A DNA stretch of 64,000 bases from Marinobacter daqiaonensis (GTDB taxonomy: Bacteria; Pseudomonadota; Gammaproteobacteria; Pseudomonadales; Oleiphilaceae), in the NCBI RefSeq assembly GCF_900115285.1, contig NZ_FOYW01000001.1, positions 1,275,616-1,339,615 of the forward strand, written 5' to 3'. Each line of letters opens with the position of its first letter. Positions within the stretch are counted from its first letter, which is position 1. The translations under genes and the position numbers were made by a program. Of the stretch, positions 1 to 8,556 are shown piece by piece. Below the pieces are notes generated by a model. It saw nothing but the letters and a program-made list of their open reading frames with translations, was not told the DNA's origin and searched no databases.

Positions 1-141
1 ATCAACGTCTGCGGCCAGTACCTCCAGACCAAGGAGGAAATCGGCTACGTGGTGATCGACGTGGACAAGGCCTACGGCGAACTGGCCCTTGAAAAGCTGC
101 GCAAGGTCAAGGGCACCATTCGCTGCCGCGTACTGTTCTGA
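1..141 (+). CDS. serA: D-3-phosphoglycerate dehydrogenase, C-terminal end (partial)
   Basis: The window opens inside a reading frame that ends with TGA at 139-141. The 46 visible residues (INVCGQYLQT...IRCRVLF) match the last part of the C-terminal ACT regulatory domain of SerA, where the conserved N-x-x-GQYLQT segment helps bind the feedback inhibitor L-serine. SerA oxidises 3-phosphoglycerate in the first step of serine synthesis in the cytoplasm. The catalytic and NAD-binding domains lie outside the window, so the call rests on this short tail only. A strong terminator follows. Confidence 0.85.
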   Translation: MNVCGQYLQTKEEIGYVVIDVDKAYGELALEKLRKVKGTIRCRVLF

Positions 142-162
142 GGTCCCATGACCTCTGTCTGG

Positions 163-188
163 AACCGGGGCCCTGCCCCGGTTTTTTT
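163..188 (+). terminator. Rho-independent terminator after serA
   Basis: A perfect 8-bp stem (AACCGGGG / CCCCGGTT) with a 5-nt loop is followed by a run of T residues. It sits 22 nt after the serA stop codon. Confidence 0.85.
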
Positions 189-330
189 ATGCCCACAAAC
201 AGCACCCTGCGGATGCCGTTATCAGGGGCGGCCCCTTGAGATCCCTTTTTGGCACCCAAATACCTGCTATAAGTTAATACAGGTTCCTGATGAACTGATC
301 ATTCACTCAAGTGGAAAACAGGAGTTCACG

Positions 331-630
331 ATGTCGCTGAAAGACAGTCTTATGAAGAAGATCGAGACACAGTCCGAATACTGGAGCAAGAAGATCGAAC
401 AGATCCGGGCCGATGCCGAAGCCAAGAAGGCGGAGGCCAAAGACCAACAGGCCGAGGCTGAGATCGAGCAGAAAGCCACGCAGCAGTTGCAGGGACTTGA
501 AAGGCAAGTGAAGGAGGCGAAATCCCGGCTTCAGGAGTTACAGGAAGCCGGCGAGGAACGCGCCGACGAAATGAAAGATGACGTTGAGAGCTGGCTGGCC
601 CGCAACAGGAATAAGGAATCTGGCTCCTGA
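331..630 (+). CDS. Small charged coiled-coil protein
   Basis: This encodes a 99-residue soluble protein made almost wholly of charged heptad-like sequence rich in Glu, Lys, Gln and Ala (residues about 10-90), predicted as one long coiled coil. There is no signal peptide or membrane segment. The frame is open further upstream, but the ATG at 331 has an AGGAG ribosome site 6 nt before it, and the upstream part would run through the serA terminator. It is flanked by terminators on both sides and so is probably a single-gene unit. It resembles small coiled-coil proteins of unknown function; no reaction can be assigned. Confidence 0.75.
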   Translation: MSLKDSLMKKIETQSEYWSKKIEQIRADAEAKKAEAKDQQAEAEIEQKATQQLQGLERQVKEAKSRLQELQEAGEERADEMKDDVESWLARNRNKESGS

Positions 631-680
631 GACCGATCGTGTTGATGGAAGCACGAACCACAAACGAACCATAATGATAT

Positions 681-717
681 AAAAAAGGCCTGCCGCTATC
701 AGCGGCAGGCCTTTTTT
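681..717. terminator. Bidirectional terminator between convergent genes
   Basis: A-tract, perfect GGCCTGCCGCT / AGCGGCAGGCC stem with a 3-nt loop, then a T-tract. It serves the coiled-coil gene on the plus strand and the OmpA-like lipoprotein gene on the minus strand. Confidence 0.9.
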
Positions 718-737
718 CTGGTCCGGATTCAGACAGA

Positions 738-1397
738 TTACTGCTGCATCGGTACCAGCTTCAGCTCAACACGGCGATTCTGCTCACGGCCAACTGCGGT
801 GTCGTTGGTGGCGACCGGACGTCGCTCACCATAGCCAACCGCGCTGGTACGGGCGGGGGCGATGCCCTGATTCAGCAGGAAGTCGCGAACGGAACCTGCA
901 CGCTGCTCGGAAAGCAGCTGGTTGTAGCTGTCGGAGCCCCTGCTGTCGGTATGACCCTCGATCCGGATGCGGGTCTGGTCGAACTCCTTCAGCACCAGCG
1001 CCACTGACTCAAGCACACCGGTAAAGGACGGCTTGATGGAGGACTGGTCGGTATCGAAGGTGATATTGCCCGGCATCACCAGGTCAATACGGTCACCCTC
1101 TCTGACAACCCGGACCCCGGTCCCTTCCAGTTTGCGACGCAGCTGCGCTTCCTGGCGGTCCATGTAGTAACCGATACCACCGCCTACGGCAGCACCACTG
1201 GCGGCGCCGATCAGAGCGCCCTTGCCACGATCACTCTTGCTTGAGGTAGCCGCACCGACAGCCGCCCCACCAATGGCACCAATGATACTGCCCTTGGTGG
1301 CACTGGACGTCTTTTCCTCGCCCGTATAAGGATCGTAGGTTTTGCATCCCGCCAGAGCGAATGCGACCAGCGAGAGTACGATAAATAGTTTTTTCAC
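738..1397 (-). CDS. OmpA-family outer-membrane lipoprotein with glycine zipper (YiaD-like)
   Basis: This 219-residue protein begins with a lipoprotein signal ending in LAGC (lipidated Cys18). Residues about 36-80 form a glycine-zipper segment (GSIIGAIGGAAVGAA and GALIGAASGAAVGGG), and residues about 105-215 are an OmpA-like peptidoglycan-binding domain with the hallmark ITFDTDQSSIKP, GHTDSRGSDSYN and NRRVE motifs. It should tether the outer membrane to the cell wall. Its ATG overlaps the stop of the upstream hydrolase gene (ATGA), so the two are translationally coupled. The length and domain order fit YiaD-type proteins. Confidence 0.9.
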   Translation of the reverse strand: MKKLFIVLSLVAFALAGCKTYDPYTGEEKTSSATKGSIIGAIGGAAVGAATSSKSDRGKGALIGAASGAAVGGGIGYYMDRQEAQLRRKLEGTGVRVVREGDRIDLVMPGNITFDTDQSSIKPSFTGVLESVALVLKEFDQTRIRIEGHTDSRGSDSYNQLLSEQRAGSVRDFLLNQGIAPARTSAVGYGERRPVATNDTAVGREQNRRVELKLVPMQQ

Positions 1398-2452
1398 GGT
1401 TTTGTCTCCTGTACCCGTTTGTTAACCATACTGCGTTGCGGAACAACGCCAGTTTCTTGATGGACTCTTTCAAAGGCATCAATGATGCCATTGAAGACCA
1501 CTGCCTGCAGATCCTGTGCTTCGTTGACCAGATGATGGCGACCCTCGGGGAGTCGTAGCTCCTTCACCGCCGAAAACTTGTTCCTTATGATTCTCAGGTT
1601 GTGCTGCCAGTCGACCGTGCCGTCCTTTTCACCTTGGATCACTGTCAGCGAAAAATCCACCGGGCGCGCGGATTCGATATGAGGCACCCAGTGTCTCAGC
1701 GCGTTCACCCAGTCCACGTGTACGGCCCTCGCCTGCAGCGGATCATGGTCCTTCAGGAAACGGAGAAACCGGGCGTTGGCACTGTTCTCGGAAAACGCCC
1801 GTTTCCAGCCCCGCACGAAGGGCTTCATCAGGCTGTGGAGAATCTGCGCTCCCAGCCATCCGGCGGGCCGTACCAGTGGCGCCAGCAGCACCACCCCCCT
1901 GAACGCCGAGGTTTCCCGGGTATGGTGATTCGAGAGCAGATAGTCAATGAGAATTCCGCCGCCGGTACTCTGACCCACCGCATACCAGGGCCTTCGGGTA
2001 TGCTTCCGGGCCGTGACCAGGAGGTCACTCAGCACCGCCTGGTACTCCATGAAGCTGCCGATGGCCGCCGGGGTGCCACTGGACAGGCCATGCCCGGGTT
2101 GGTCCCAGGTGAAGACGTCATAACCGGCACCCAGACATCGCTCGATCAACTGGCTGTAAAGCCCGACATGATCGAAGTAGCCATGGAGAACAAAAACCGT
2201 GCCCCTGCTGTCCTCATGCGGAGGCTGACGGAAGTAGTGGACCGCCACCTGGTGGCCACCGGCTCCGACCGTTCCCGCCGTGTAGCGGATGTCAGGATAC
2301 TCCACCCAGAGGTCCAGGCCGTAAAACCGGCAATAGGCCTCCATTTCCGGGCCTGGCACCTGTCCGGCCTCCGGGTCAAATGGCTCAAGGCCGGACCGGA
2401 CCGATTCGCTCTCCCACTCCGGGAGCCCTATTTTGTCTTTTTTCCAGTACAC
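1394..2452 (-). CDS. Alpha/beta hydrolase (monoacylglycerol lipase/lysophospholipase type)
   Basis: This 352-residue cytoplasmic protein has an alpha/beta-hydrolase core. The oxyanion HG motif is at residues 90-91, the nucleophile elbow GQSTG puts the catalytic serine at residue 162, and the Asp (GEKDGTV) and His (EGRHHLVNEA) members of the triad are visible near the C-terminus. The sequence between resembles serine aminopeptidase S33 / lysophospholipase-like (Hydrolase_4) proteins, which cleave acyl esters of mono-acyl lipids. It is the first gene of a two-gene operon with the OmpA-like lipoprotein, which overlaps it by 4 nt. The true substrate is unknown. Confidence 0.85.
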   Translation of the reverse strand: MYWKKDKIGLPEWESESVRSGLEPFDPEAGQVPGPEMEAYCRFYGLDLWVEYPDIRYTAGTVGAGGHQVAVHYFRQPPHEDSRGTVFVLHGYFDHVGLYSQLIERCLGAGYDVFTWDQPGHGLSSGTPAAIGSFMEYQAVLSDLLVTARKHTRRPWYAVGQSTGGGILIDYLLSNHHTRETSAFRGVVLLAPLVRPAGWLGAQILHSLMKPFVRGWKRAFSENSANARFLRFLKDHDPLQARAVHVDWVNALRHWVPHIESARPVDFSLTVIQGEKDGTVDWQHNLRIIRNKFSAVKELRLPEGRHHLVNEAQDLQAVVFNGIIDAFERVHQETGVVPQRSMVNKRVQETKP

Positions 2453-2552
2453 GTAACGTTAAACGCCTGTTAGCAGGGGAACCAAAAACTCTCAGAAACG
2501 CCTGCAGGAGAATACCACAGCGTTTACCGGCATCGGACGCAGACGGGCTTAT

Positions 2553-2867
2553 TTACCCATTATTTACCGGTTCACCTGGCCCGGAACGGGACAGGCCCAC
2601 ATCCTCAAGACGACGCTCACCCCGAATGAGTTCCTCTTTTTTCCGCCGGGACAGACGCTTGGTGTGCCATTCCAGGCTCAACGCCCGGGAACGACTGCCC
2701 ACCGCCTGACTGAACACCAGGGTCAGTGGCCCCCTTCCGCGGAGGCTGCGGGCACAGAGCCGCCCGCTGGCCTGATGCTCCGCGAAGCGCCGGGCCACAT
2801 CCGTTGTCACTCCGGTATAGAAGGCCTCGTTGGCGGTGCGGATGATGTAGAGGTGCCACTCAGCCAT
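2553..2867 (-). CDS. GIY-YIG nuclease superfamily protein (YhbQ-like)
   Basis: This 104-residue protein consists of a single GIY-YIG domain: HLYIIRTANEAFYTGVTTDVARRFAEHQ carries the two short strands and the conserved Tyr and Arg, and a Glu follows in LEWHTKRLSRRKKEELI. The ATG at 2867 is chosen because the first conserved strand begins three residues later; it overlaps the stop of the transporter gene upstream by 8 nt, suggesting coupling. Small stand-alone proteins of this type (UPF0213/YhbQ) are thought to be structure-specific DNA nucleases but are poorly characterised. Confidence 0.85.
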   Translation of the reverse strand: MAEWHLYIIRTANEAFYTGVTTDVARRFAEHQASGRLCARSLRGRGPLTLVFSQAVGSRSRALSLEWHTKRLSRRKKEELIRGERRLEDVGLSRSGPGEPVNNG

Positions 2868-3774
2868 GACCCGGCTCCGTCGGTACCACTTCCCGGCGGC
2901 GGCTGTCCCGCTGCTGGAGCCAGAGCCCTCCAACAATAAGGATCAGGCCGGCCCAGGTGGAGGGCAGAATGACCTCCCCGAGAATCAGGTAGATGAACAC
3001 CAGCGAGAGGAACGGTGAAATGAAAATAAGATTGCTCACCCGGGAGGTATTGGTGGCCAGCTTCATGGCCCGTGACCAGAGTACAAAGGCAACACCCATC
3101 TCGAAGGCACCGACATAAAGCCCGCCCAGGAAACCTTCGGTTACCAGCGCAGGCCAGCCGTCCCGCCATCCGGTAAGGATGGCGATCACCGGCAGGGCGA
3201 ACAGGAAATTCAGGAACAGGCCCACCACCGGATCCCGCCGGTCCCGGGTCGCGAGAATCCAGTAACTGGCCCAGACGAGGGTACTGGCGATGGCCAGCGC
3301 CACGCCCAGGGGGTCGGAGAAGCTGAGCCCGGTCACATCCCCCCGTGTAGCGATCACAACCACACCGCAATAACACACCAGACCGGCCAGGATATCCTTC
3401 ATTTTCAGGGTATGGCCCAGAAAGGGCACCGACAGGTACGCCAGCACCAGTGCCCAGGTGTAATTGATGGGCTGGGCCTCCTGGGCAGGCAGGCGGTCGA
3501 AGGCGCCGAACAGGAGCAGGTAGTAGAGGCAGGGATTGATCAGCCCGAGTCCCAGTGACTGGACGTACTGAACGGGTTTGAGCCGGACCACCTGGCCGAG
3601 GCGCCCCTGAACCCGGAGGATCAGGGCAAGCACCAGCACCGAGGCGGAGCAGGCCACCAGCAGCATCTGTAGCGGCGTGTAATGGTTCAGGGTCAGCTTG
3701 AAGGCGGTGGCCACGGTGGACCAGAGCAATACGGCTCCCAGGCCGGCCAGCATGGCCTTGCGCTGATCTTTCAT
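2860..3774 (-). CDS. EamA-family (DMT) membrane transporter
   Basis: This 304-residue inner-membrane protein has about ten hydrophobic segments arranged as two EamA/DUF6 repeats, beginning AMLAGLGAVLLWSTVATAFKL, a classic first repeat. Members of the drug/metabolite transporter superfamily export small molecules such as amino acids or metabolites. The substrate cannot be read from the sequence. It leads a two-gene unit with the GIY-YIG protein, whose start lies inside its last codons. Confidence 0.88.
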   Translation of the reverse strand: MKDQRKAMLAGLGAVLLWSTVATAFKLTLNHYTPLQMLLVACSASVLVLALILRVQGRLGQVVRLKPVQYVQSLGLGLINPCLYYLLLFGAFDRLPAQEAQPINYTWALVLAYLSVPFLGHTLKMKDILAGLVCYCGVVVIATRGDVTGLSFSDPLGVALAIASTLVWASYWILATRDRRDPVVGLFLNFLFALPVIAILTGWRDGWPALVTEGFLGGLYVGAFEMGVAFVLWSRAMKLATNTSRVSNLIFISPFLSLVFIYLILGEVILPSTWAGLILIVGGLWLQQRDSRRREVVPTEPGHG

Positions 3775-4047
3775 AATGGACTTCCTGGCTACCGGTATCA
3801 GTTCAAATCAAAGCCGCAATGGTAGCCCTGCGGCAGGGTGGTGTGGAAGCGGCCGGCCCGGACGAAAGCCTCGCTCTACCGAGGCAATACTATCGGCCAC
3901 TGGCCGACAAGATGGATGAACTGTCACCCTGAATTCATAAACTTCTGTTTTTATTGCGAATAACAGTTGATACGGTAGCGGTGAGCAAGTGCCGGAACCA
4001 TGGCCCATCAACCGGAAATACTCTTGCCGACACACAGGAGACTCAAG

Positions 4048-4437
4048 ATGAATAAGCTTATGACCTGCGCCACCATGTCCCTGGCCCTGCTGGCCGGCGC
4101 CCCCACTCTCTACGCCCAGTCCCAGCCCGAACAGACCGACAAGAGCGGCTACAGCGACCCTGCCGCATCCGGTGAAGCAAAGACCAACTTCAACGACCAG
4201 GAACTGCGCCAGTTCGTGGAAGCCCAGTCCGGAATTAACGAGATTCGCGAAGAATACATGGCGAAGATCGAGAAGGCTGACTCCCAGAAGCAGGCCCAGG
4301 AACTGCAGATGGAGGCCAACGATGAGATGGTTTCCGTGATCGAGGAGGAAGGCCTGGACATTCCCACATACAATGCCATCGCAACCGCGTACAACAGCGA
4401 ACCGAAGGTACGTAACCGGGTTGATGCGCTGATGTAA
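4048..4437 (+). CDS. Periplasmic DUF4168-type protein
   Basis: This 129-residue protein starts with a cleavable signal peptide (MNKLMTCATMSLALLAGAPTLYAQS). The mature part is helical and charged, with the pattern FNDQELRQFVEAQSGINEIREEYMAKIEKADSQ and a C-terminal EGLDIPTYNAIATAYNSEPKVRNRVDALM typical of DUF4168. The ATG at 4048 is preceded by AGGAG at 4036-4040; the longer frame upstream lacks a ribosome site. The function of the family is unknown. The gene stands alone. Confidence 0.8.
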   Translation: MNKLMTCATMSLALLAGAPTLYAQSQPEQTDKSGYSDPAASGEAKTNFNDQELRQFVEAQSGINEIREEYMAKIEKADSQKQAQELQMEANDEMVSVIEEEGLDIPTYNAIATAYNSEPKVRNRVDALM

Positions 4438-4494
4438 GCCAGCAGAAGTGTGAACGGATCGTCAACACTTCACATGCTTCGTTCGTGTCTCTTG

Positions 4495-4519
4495 CAACCC
4501 CGCTCCGGCGGAGTTTTTT
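4495..4519 (+). terminator. Possible weak terminator after the DUF4168 gene
   Basis: A short CCGC-TCCG-GCGG hairpin is followed by TTTTTT. The stem is short, so this is only a candidate. Confidence 0.45.
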
Positions 4520-4642
4520 CGTGGCCGGGTTCACTCCGGGCAACGGCCCCATTACCGTTCGCCCGCTATCTGGTCTAGGCTAAAGACCGATGTATCTTCA
4601 CGAAAGCAGATGGAATCCAGTTCCCGCGGAGACCGCAACACG

Positions 4643-5695
4643 ATGAATCCCAGGACACACCGGGCATTCCCGCCACTGCTGGCAGCCACTCTGTTGCTGG
4701 GAGCCTGCAGTGATAGCGGCGACCCCGTATCCCAGCTGATCAGCGACGACCCGGAGCCGGTGATCTGGCGATTCGCCCTCGAGGAAATCGCCGGCAGCGT
4801 GCAGGATGCCTGGGCCCAGGAATTTCGCCGGCGCATCGAGGCGATTTCCGACGGCGAGGTCCAGGTGGAAATCTATCCATATGGCTCCATTGGCACCTCG
4901 CCCGAACTGACCGGCCTTATTCAGGAGGGCCGGGTCCAGCTGGGATTCGCGGCTCCCGGTCACCTGGCCAGCACCATCCCCGAGGCGGGTGTGTTCCTGC
5001 TGCCCTACCTGTTCCCTGACGACGATGAGGCCAACCTGAGTGTCCTGGCCGACGAAGAGCTCAGTGGGATGCTTCGGTCAGCCTGGCAGCGACAGGGCCT
5101 TCAGTTGCTGGAGAGCGTTCCTGAAGGCTGGATGGCCTGGACCGCCGACCGTTCGCTGCGTTTGCCCGAGGACCTCCAGGGAGTACGCATGCGGACCATG
5201 ACAGCCTCACTTCATGCCGAGGTTTTCGGAATCTGGGGAGCCGAGCCCGTGCCGCTGCCCTATGGCGAGGTCTACAGTGCGCTGCAGGAGCAACAGATCG
5301 ATGGCCAGAGCAACCCGGTTTTCGCCATCCAGGAAATGAAATTCCACGAGCTGCAGTCGGTTCTGATTCAACCCCGCGCTATCCGCTTCGTCGCCACGGT
5401 TGTGGGTAACGCGGAATGGTACGAGGGACTGGATGACAGGCACAGACGCTGGCTGGAAGAGGCCCGGGAGGGCATGCCCCGGTTTATCGATGAGGTGCAG
5501 AGGAAGTACAACGCCAGCCGTCTGGAGCTGATACGGGAAACGGGTGGCACCCGGATCGAAGTGCTCGACGAATCAGAGCGGGCCCGTTTTCGCGAAGCAA
5601 GCCTCCCGGTCCGCGACCGATACCGTGAACTGGCCGGCGACAGGGGCGATGAGATTCTCGACCGGATCCTGACCCTCAGCCGGGCCGACGGATAG
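4643..5695 (+). CDS. TRAP-type substrate-binding lipoprotein (DctP family), orphan
   Basis: This 350-residue protein starts at ATG 4643, giving a lipoprotein signal that ends in LLGAC. The mature part is a DctP/TAXI-like periplasmic binding protein: EEIAGSVQDAWAQEFRRRIEAISDGEVQVEIYP at the N-terminus, the GVRMRT strand holding the Arg that usually pairs with a carboxylate ligand, and PLPYGEVYSALQEQQIDGQ. TRAP systems import organic acids with sodium. No dctQ or dctM membrane subunit lies next to it, so it must either work with a distant transporter or serve as a sensor. Lipid anchoring is less common in this family than a soluble form. Confidence 0.85.
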   Translation: MNPRTHRAFPPLLAATLLLGACSDSGDPVSQLISDDPEPVIWRFALEEIAGSVQDAWAQEFRRRIEAISDGEVQVEIYPYGSIGTSPELTGLIQEGRVQLGFAAPGHLASTIPEAGVFLLPYLFPDDDEANLSVLADEELSGMLRSAWQRQGLQLLESVPEGWMAWTADRSLRLPEDLQGVRMRTMTASLHAEVFGIWGAEPVPLPYGEVYSALQEQQIDGQSNPVFAIQEMKFHELQSVLIQPRAIRFVATVVGNAEWYEGLDDRHRRWLEEAREGMPRFIDEVQRKYNASRLELIRETGGTRIEVLDESERARFREASLPVRDRYRELAGDRGDEILDRILTLSRADG

Positions 5696-5703
5696 TCTCC
5701 CGG

Positions 5704-6543
5704 CTACTCGGGGACCAGCCATGCCTGTTGCCGGCTGATGTTGAGACCCTCGTTCCCTGAGACCGCGTCGAGCATGGCGGCAAGGCGCTCATCCAGCCCC
5801 CACGGCGGGTTGCCCACCAGCATCCCCGACCCCGTCATGCCTCTCTCCGGCGGGTTCTCCAAATGGACTTCCTGCTGCCAGACCTTGCGAACCGGCCCGG
5901 CCGCAATACGGTCAAGCAGCACCCGATGGCCACCACCGGTCAATATCGGATACCAGACCAGAAACACGCCATGCCGGCAGCGCTGCCAGGCCCTGGCGAG
6001 GGTATCCGCGACCCGGCCATAGTCTTCCTTGAGTTCGTAGGACGGATCCACCAGGACCGCCAGCCGGGGCTGCGGTGGCGGCAACTGGCCGAGCAGGCCC
6101 TTGAGACCATCCTGCGGAAGCACCCTGAGACGCTGTTGCTGTGCCCATCGGGCAAGTCGCGACGACTCCATGGAGTGCAGTTCAAAAGCGGTGAGGGTAT
6201 CCTGCCGCCGCAGACAATGGGTAAACCAGGCCGGCGAGCCCGGATAACGGTTCAGTTGGTTACCGCCCTCATTGACTGCATCCAGCACGCTGAACCAGGC
6301 CTGCCAATCCGGTAACCTCAGCTGGTCGCGCATCCGCCATATCCGCTGGACGCCCTGCTCCGCCTCCGCTGTCTTGCGGGCCCTGTCGCCTTCGAGATCA
6401 TAGAGGGCGCTGCCAGCGTGAGTATCGAAACAGGCGATGCCGGAGGCCTTGCCCTGCATCATGGTCAGCACCAGCATCAGGGTGACGTGTTTCTGGACAT
6501 CGGCAAAATTGCCGGCATGAAATTCATGTAGGTAACTAAGCAT
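5704..6543 (-). CDS. rlmJ: 23S rRNA (adenine2030-N6)-methyltransferase
   Basis: This 279-residue protein begins MLSYLHEFHAGNFADVQKH, the strongly conserved start of RlmJ, followed by the SAM-binding region around residue 40 (CFDTHAGSALYDLEG). RlmJ methylates N6 of A2030 in 23S rRNA. The catalytic motif, normally D-P-P-Y, reads DPSYE here (in LAVLVDPSYELKEDY), a Pro-to-Ser change at the third position of the motif. It is convergent with the TRAP binding-protein gene, with only 8 nt between them. Confidence 0.92.
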   Translation of the reverse strand: MLSYLHEFHAGNFADVQKHVTLMLVLTMMQGKASGIACFDTHAGSALYDLEGDRARKTAEAEQGVQRIWRMRDQLRLPDWQAWFSVLDAVNEGGNQLNRYPGSPAWFTHCLRRQDTLTAFELHSMESSRLARWAQQQRLRVLPQDGLKGLLGQLPPPQPRLAVLVDPSYELKEDYGRVADTLARAWQRCRHGVFLVWYPILTGGGHRVLLDRIAAGPVRKVWQQEVHLENPPERGMTGSGMLVGNPPWGLDERLAAMLDAVSGNEGLNISRQQAWLVPE

Positions 6544-6746
6544 CGAATCAGCCGTTCGCTCCGTAACAGTGAACAGGACATGGGCCGGCGGCCACGGCCA
6601 TTATTAGGCCCGAAGCCTGCTCCAACGACAAGGGCCGGAGGATCAGGGGCTCGCCAGAATGCGCCGTGATGGCGTTTATTGGTATTCTGGCGGGATCTTT
6701 CCGACTTTATGGCCCACCAAATTCATCAACTCCAGAGGTTGAACAC

Positions 6747-8072
6747 TTGGCAAGTTCAATAAACAGCGAGAGAACCGCCGACAGGCTCTATGGCCTGATT
6801 GCCAATGAGGAAGACGCCCGCGCCTGTACCGACCTGCCGGATTCGGCCTGCCGGGAGGTACCGCGTAATTTCTTCCTGGTACTGGCCAGCCTGGTGCTTA
6901 CCAAGCTAGGGGACCTGTTGATCAGTCCCAAAACCGTGCTGGCCTGGCTCCTCAATGCCGTGGGCGCACCGGCACTGGTGGCATGGCTCGTGCCGATCCG
7001 AGAATCCGGCTCACTTATTCCACAGATGGTGATTGGCGCCTGGGTCAGGCGAAAGCCGGTCCGCAAATGGTTCTGGACCCTCGGGGCCTTTGGCCAGGCG
7101 CTCAGCGTCGTGGTCATGGCCGCCAGTGTCTGGTTTCTTGAAGGCTATGCCGCAGGGGGGCTTGTGGTGGCAGCCCTGGTCATTTTTTCTCTGGCCCGGG
7201 GTTTCTGCTCGGTTGCGATCAAGGACGTGCAGGGCAAATGCATCCCCAAGGGTCGTCGGGGCCGGCTGTCCGGCCTGGCCACCACCTTTGCGGGGGCACT
7301 CACCGCACTACTGACAGTAGTGCTGTTCTGGGACCGGGGCGATCCCTCAATGCTGTTCTATTCGCTGCTCCTGCTACTCGCCGCCAGCCTCTGGGTCATC
7401 GCCGGCACCCTGTTCGCCGCCGTCGACGAGTACGACGGTGAGACCAGCGGTGGCGGCAACGCCCTGAAAGAGGCCGTCGATAACTTCGGCCTGCTCCGCA
7501 CTGACCGGCTCTTCCGGCATTACGTGGTCACCCGGGCGTTGCTCCTGTGTTCGGCCCTGGCCGCACCTTACTTCGTTGTGCTCTCACAACAGCAGACAGG
7601 CTCCGTCTGGCAGCTTGGCATCTTCCTTCTGGCCGCCAGCCTGGCCAGCTCCCTCAGTGCCAGTGTGTGGGGTTGGATGGCCGACGCCAGCAGCCGCCAG
7701 GTAATGATCCGCGGGGCAATGCTTGCCAGCGGCATCTGCCTGCTGGTGGGCTTTGCCACATTGCTGGCCGGTGGCCCTTTCGGTGGAGTGTGGTTCTATC
7801 CCGGCGCCTTTTTCGTCCTGAGCATCGCCCATGCGGGGGTGCGACTTGGACGCAAGACCTACCTGGTGGACATGGCCGGGGGCAACAAGCGCACGGACTA
7901 CACCTCGGTAAGCAACACCGTCATCGGGCTACTGCTGCTGGCCACCGGTGGTCTGACGGCACTGGTATCGCTGATTTCCGAAGTGGCTGTCATCCTGGTT
8001 CTCGGCTTCATGGGACTTGCCGGCATGTTCAGTGCCATGGGCCTCAAGGAAGTCTCCGTGGGCAACGACTGA
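6747..8072 (+). CDS. Major facilitator superfamily-like permease
   Basis: This membrane protein of about 441 residues has roughly 12 hydrophobic segments and a conserved KxVRKWFWTLGAFGQAL loop between early helices, with GRRGRLSGLATTFAG in the cytoplasmic loop. It looks like an MFS permease of unknown substrate. The frame is open back to 6666, but a TTG at 6747 preceded by AGAGG is the more likely start because the upstream 27 residues are not protein-like and no ribosome site serves the first ATGs. The start is therefore uncertain. Confidence 0.75.
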   Translation: MASSINSERTADRLYGLIANEEDARACTDLPDSACREVPRNFFLVLASLVLTKLGDLLISPKTVLAWLLNAVGAPALVAWLVPIRESGSLIPQMVIGAWVRRKPVRKWFWTLGAFGQALSVVVMAASVWFLEGYAAGGLVVAALVIFSLARGFCSVAIKDVQGKCIPKGRRGRLSGLATTFAGALTALLTVVLFWDRGDPSMLFYSLLLLLAASLWVIAGTLFAAVDEYDGETSGGGNALKEAVDNFGLLRTDRLFRHYVVTRALLLCSALAAPYFVVLSQQQTGSVWQLGIFLLAASLASSLSASVWGWMADASSRQVMIRGAMLASGICLLVGFATLLAGGPFGGVWFYPGAFFVLSIAHAGVRLGRKTYLVDMAGGNKRTDYTSVSNTVIGLLLLATGGLTALVSLISEVAVILVLGFMGLAGMFSAMGLKEVSVGND

Positions 8073-8081
8073 TGGCCTGGT

Positions 8082-8135
8082 GTCCCGACTGGCTGATTCG
8101 CTGACCCACCGGCGCCCCGGGCCCTGAGAGCCCTG
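8082..8135 (+). repeat. Dispersed intergenic repeat, copy A
   Basis: This copy starts GTCCCGACTGGCTGATTCGCTGAC and ends with CCCTGAGAGCCCTG. Its first block matches 20214-20237 and the reverse complement of 33931-33954, and its second block matches the reverse complement of 33910-33923. It lies just after the permease stop codon. Confidence 0.55.
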
Positions 8136-8146
8136 TAGCGATGTGG

Positions 8147-8506
8147 TCAGGGTGCCCGGCCATCATTCAGCGCCAGGGCGCCCCGCACCACGCGGTAGAT
8201 GAACCAGATGGCGGCACCCAGCAGGATAAACCAGCCCACTATGATGAAGGTGGTGACGGTTCCGATCACCAGCCACAGCAGACCCAGCCAGAATGTGCGG
8301 ATCTGCCATCGGAAATGGGCCTCAAGCCAGCTGTTCCTGGCCTCACCGATCTTGAGGTAATTGATGATCACGCCCGCCAGGGCCGTCAGGCTGCTGGTGG
8401 GAATGGCCAGTGCCTGCAGCAGGTAGACGATCACCACCAGCCTCCAGACCGGGTCATCACTGGGCTTTGGCTGCCGTTCCCCGGCGGGGATGTAGTCTCC
8501 GGTCAA
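8147..8506 (-). CDS. DUF4870-like small membrane protein
   Basis: This 119-residue protein has three to four hydrophobic segments (VVIVYLLQALAIPTSSLTALAGVIINYL, FWLGLLWLVIGTVTTFIIVGWFILLGAAIWFIYRVVRGA) with a central amphipathic stretch ARNSWLEAHFRWQIRTFW. The order and the HF-WQIRTFW motif resemble DUF4870/TMEM-like bacterial membrane proteins. Function unknown. It lies 50 nt downstream of the chemoreceptor gene on the same strand and may be co-transcribed with it. Confidence 0.75.
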   Translation of the reverse strand: MTGDYIPAGERQPKPSDDPVWRLVVIVYLLQALAIPTSSLTALAGVIINYLKIGEARNSWLEAHFRWQIRTFWLGLLWLVIGTVTTFIIVGWFILLGAAIWFIYRVVRGALALNDGRAP

Positions 8507-8556
8507 TGTCTGTCCTTACTGCCTGGAATGTGCCACCAGTATAAGCGCCAAGGCCA

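Noticed and set aside
148..330. N-terminal extension of the coiled-coil gene
   Set aside because: It would be translated through the serA terminator and lacks a ribosome site; ATG 331 has a good one.
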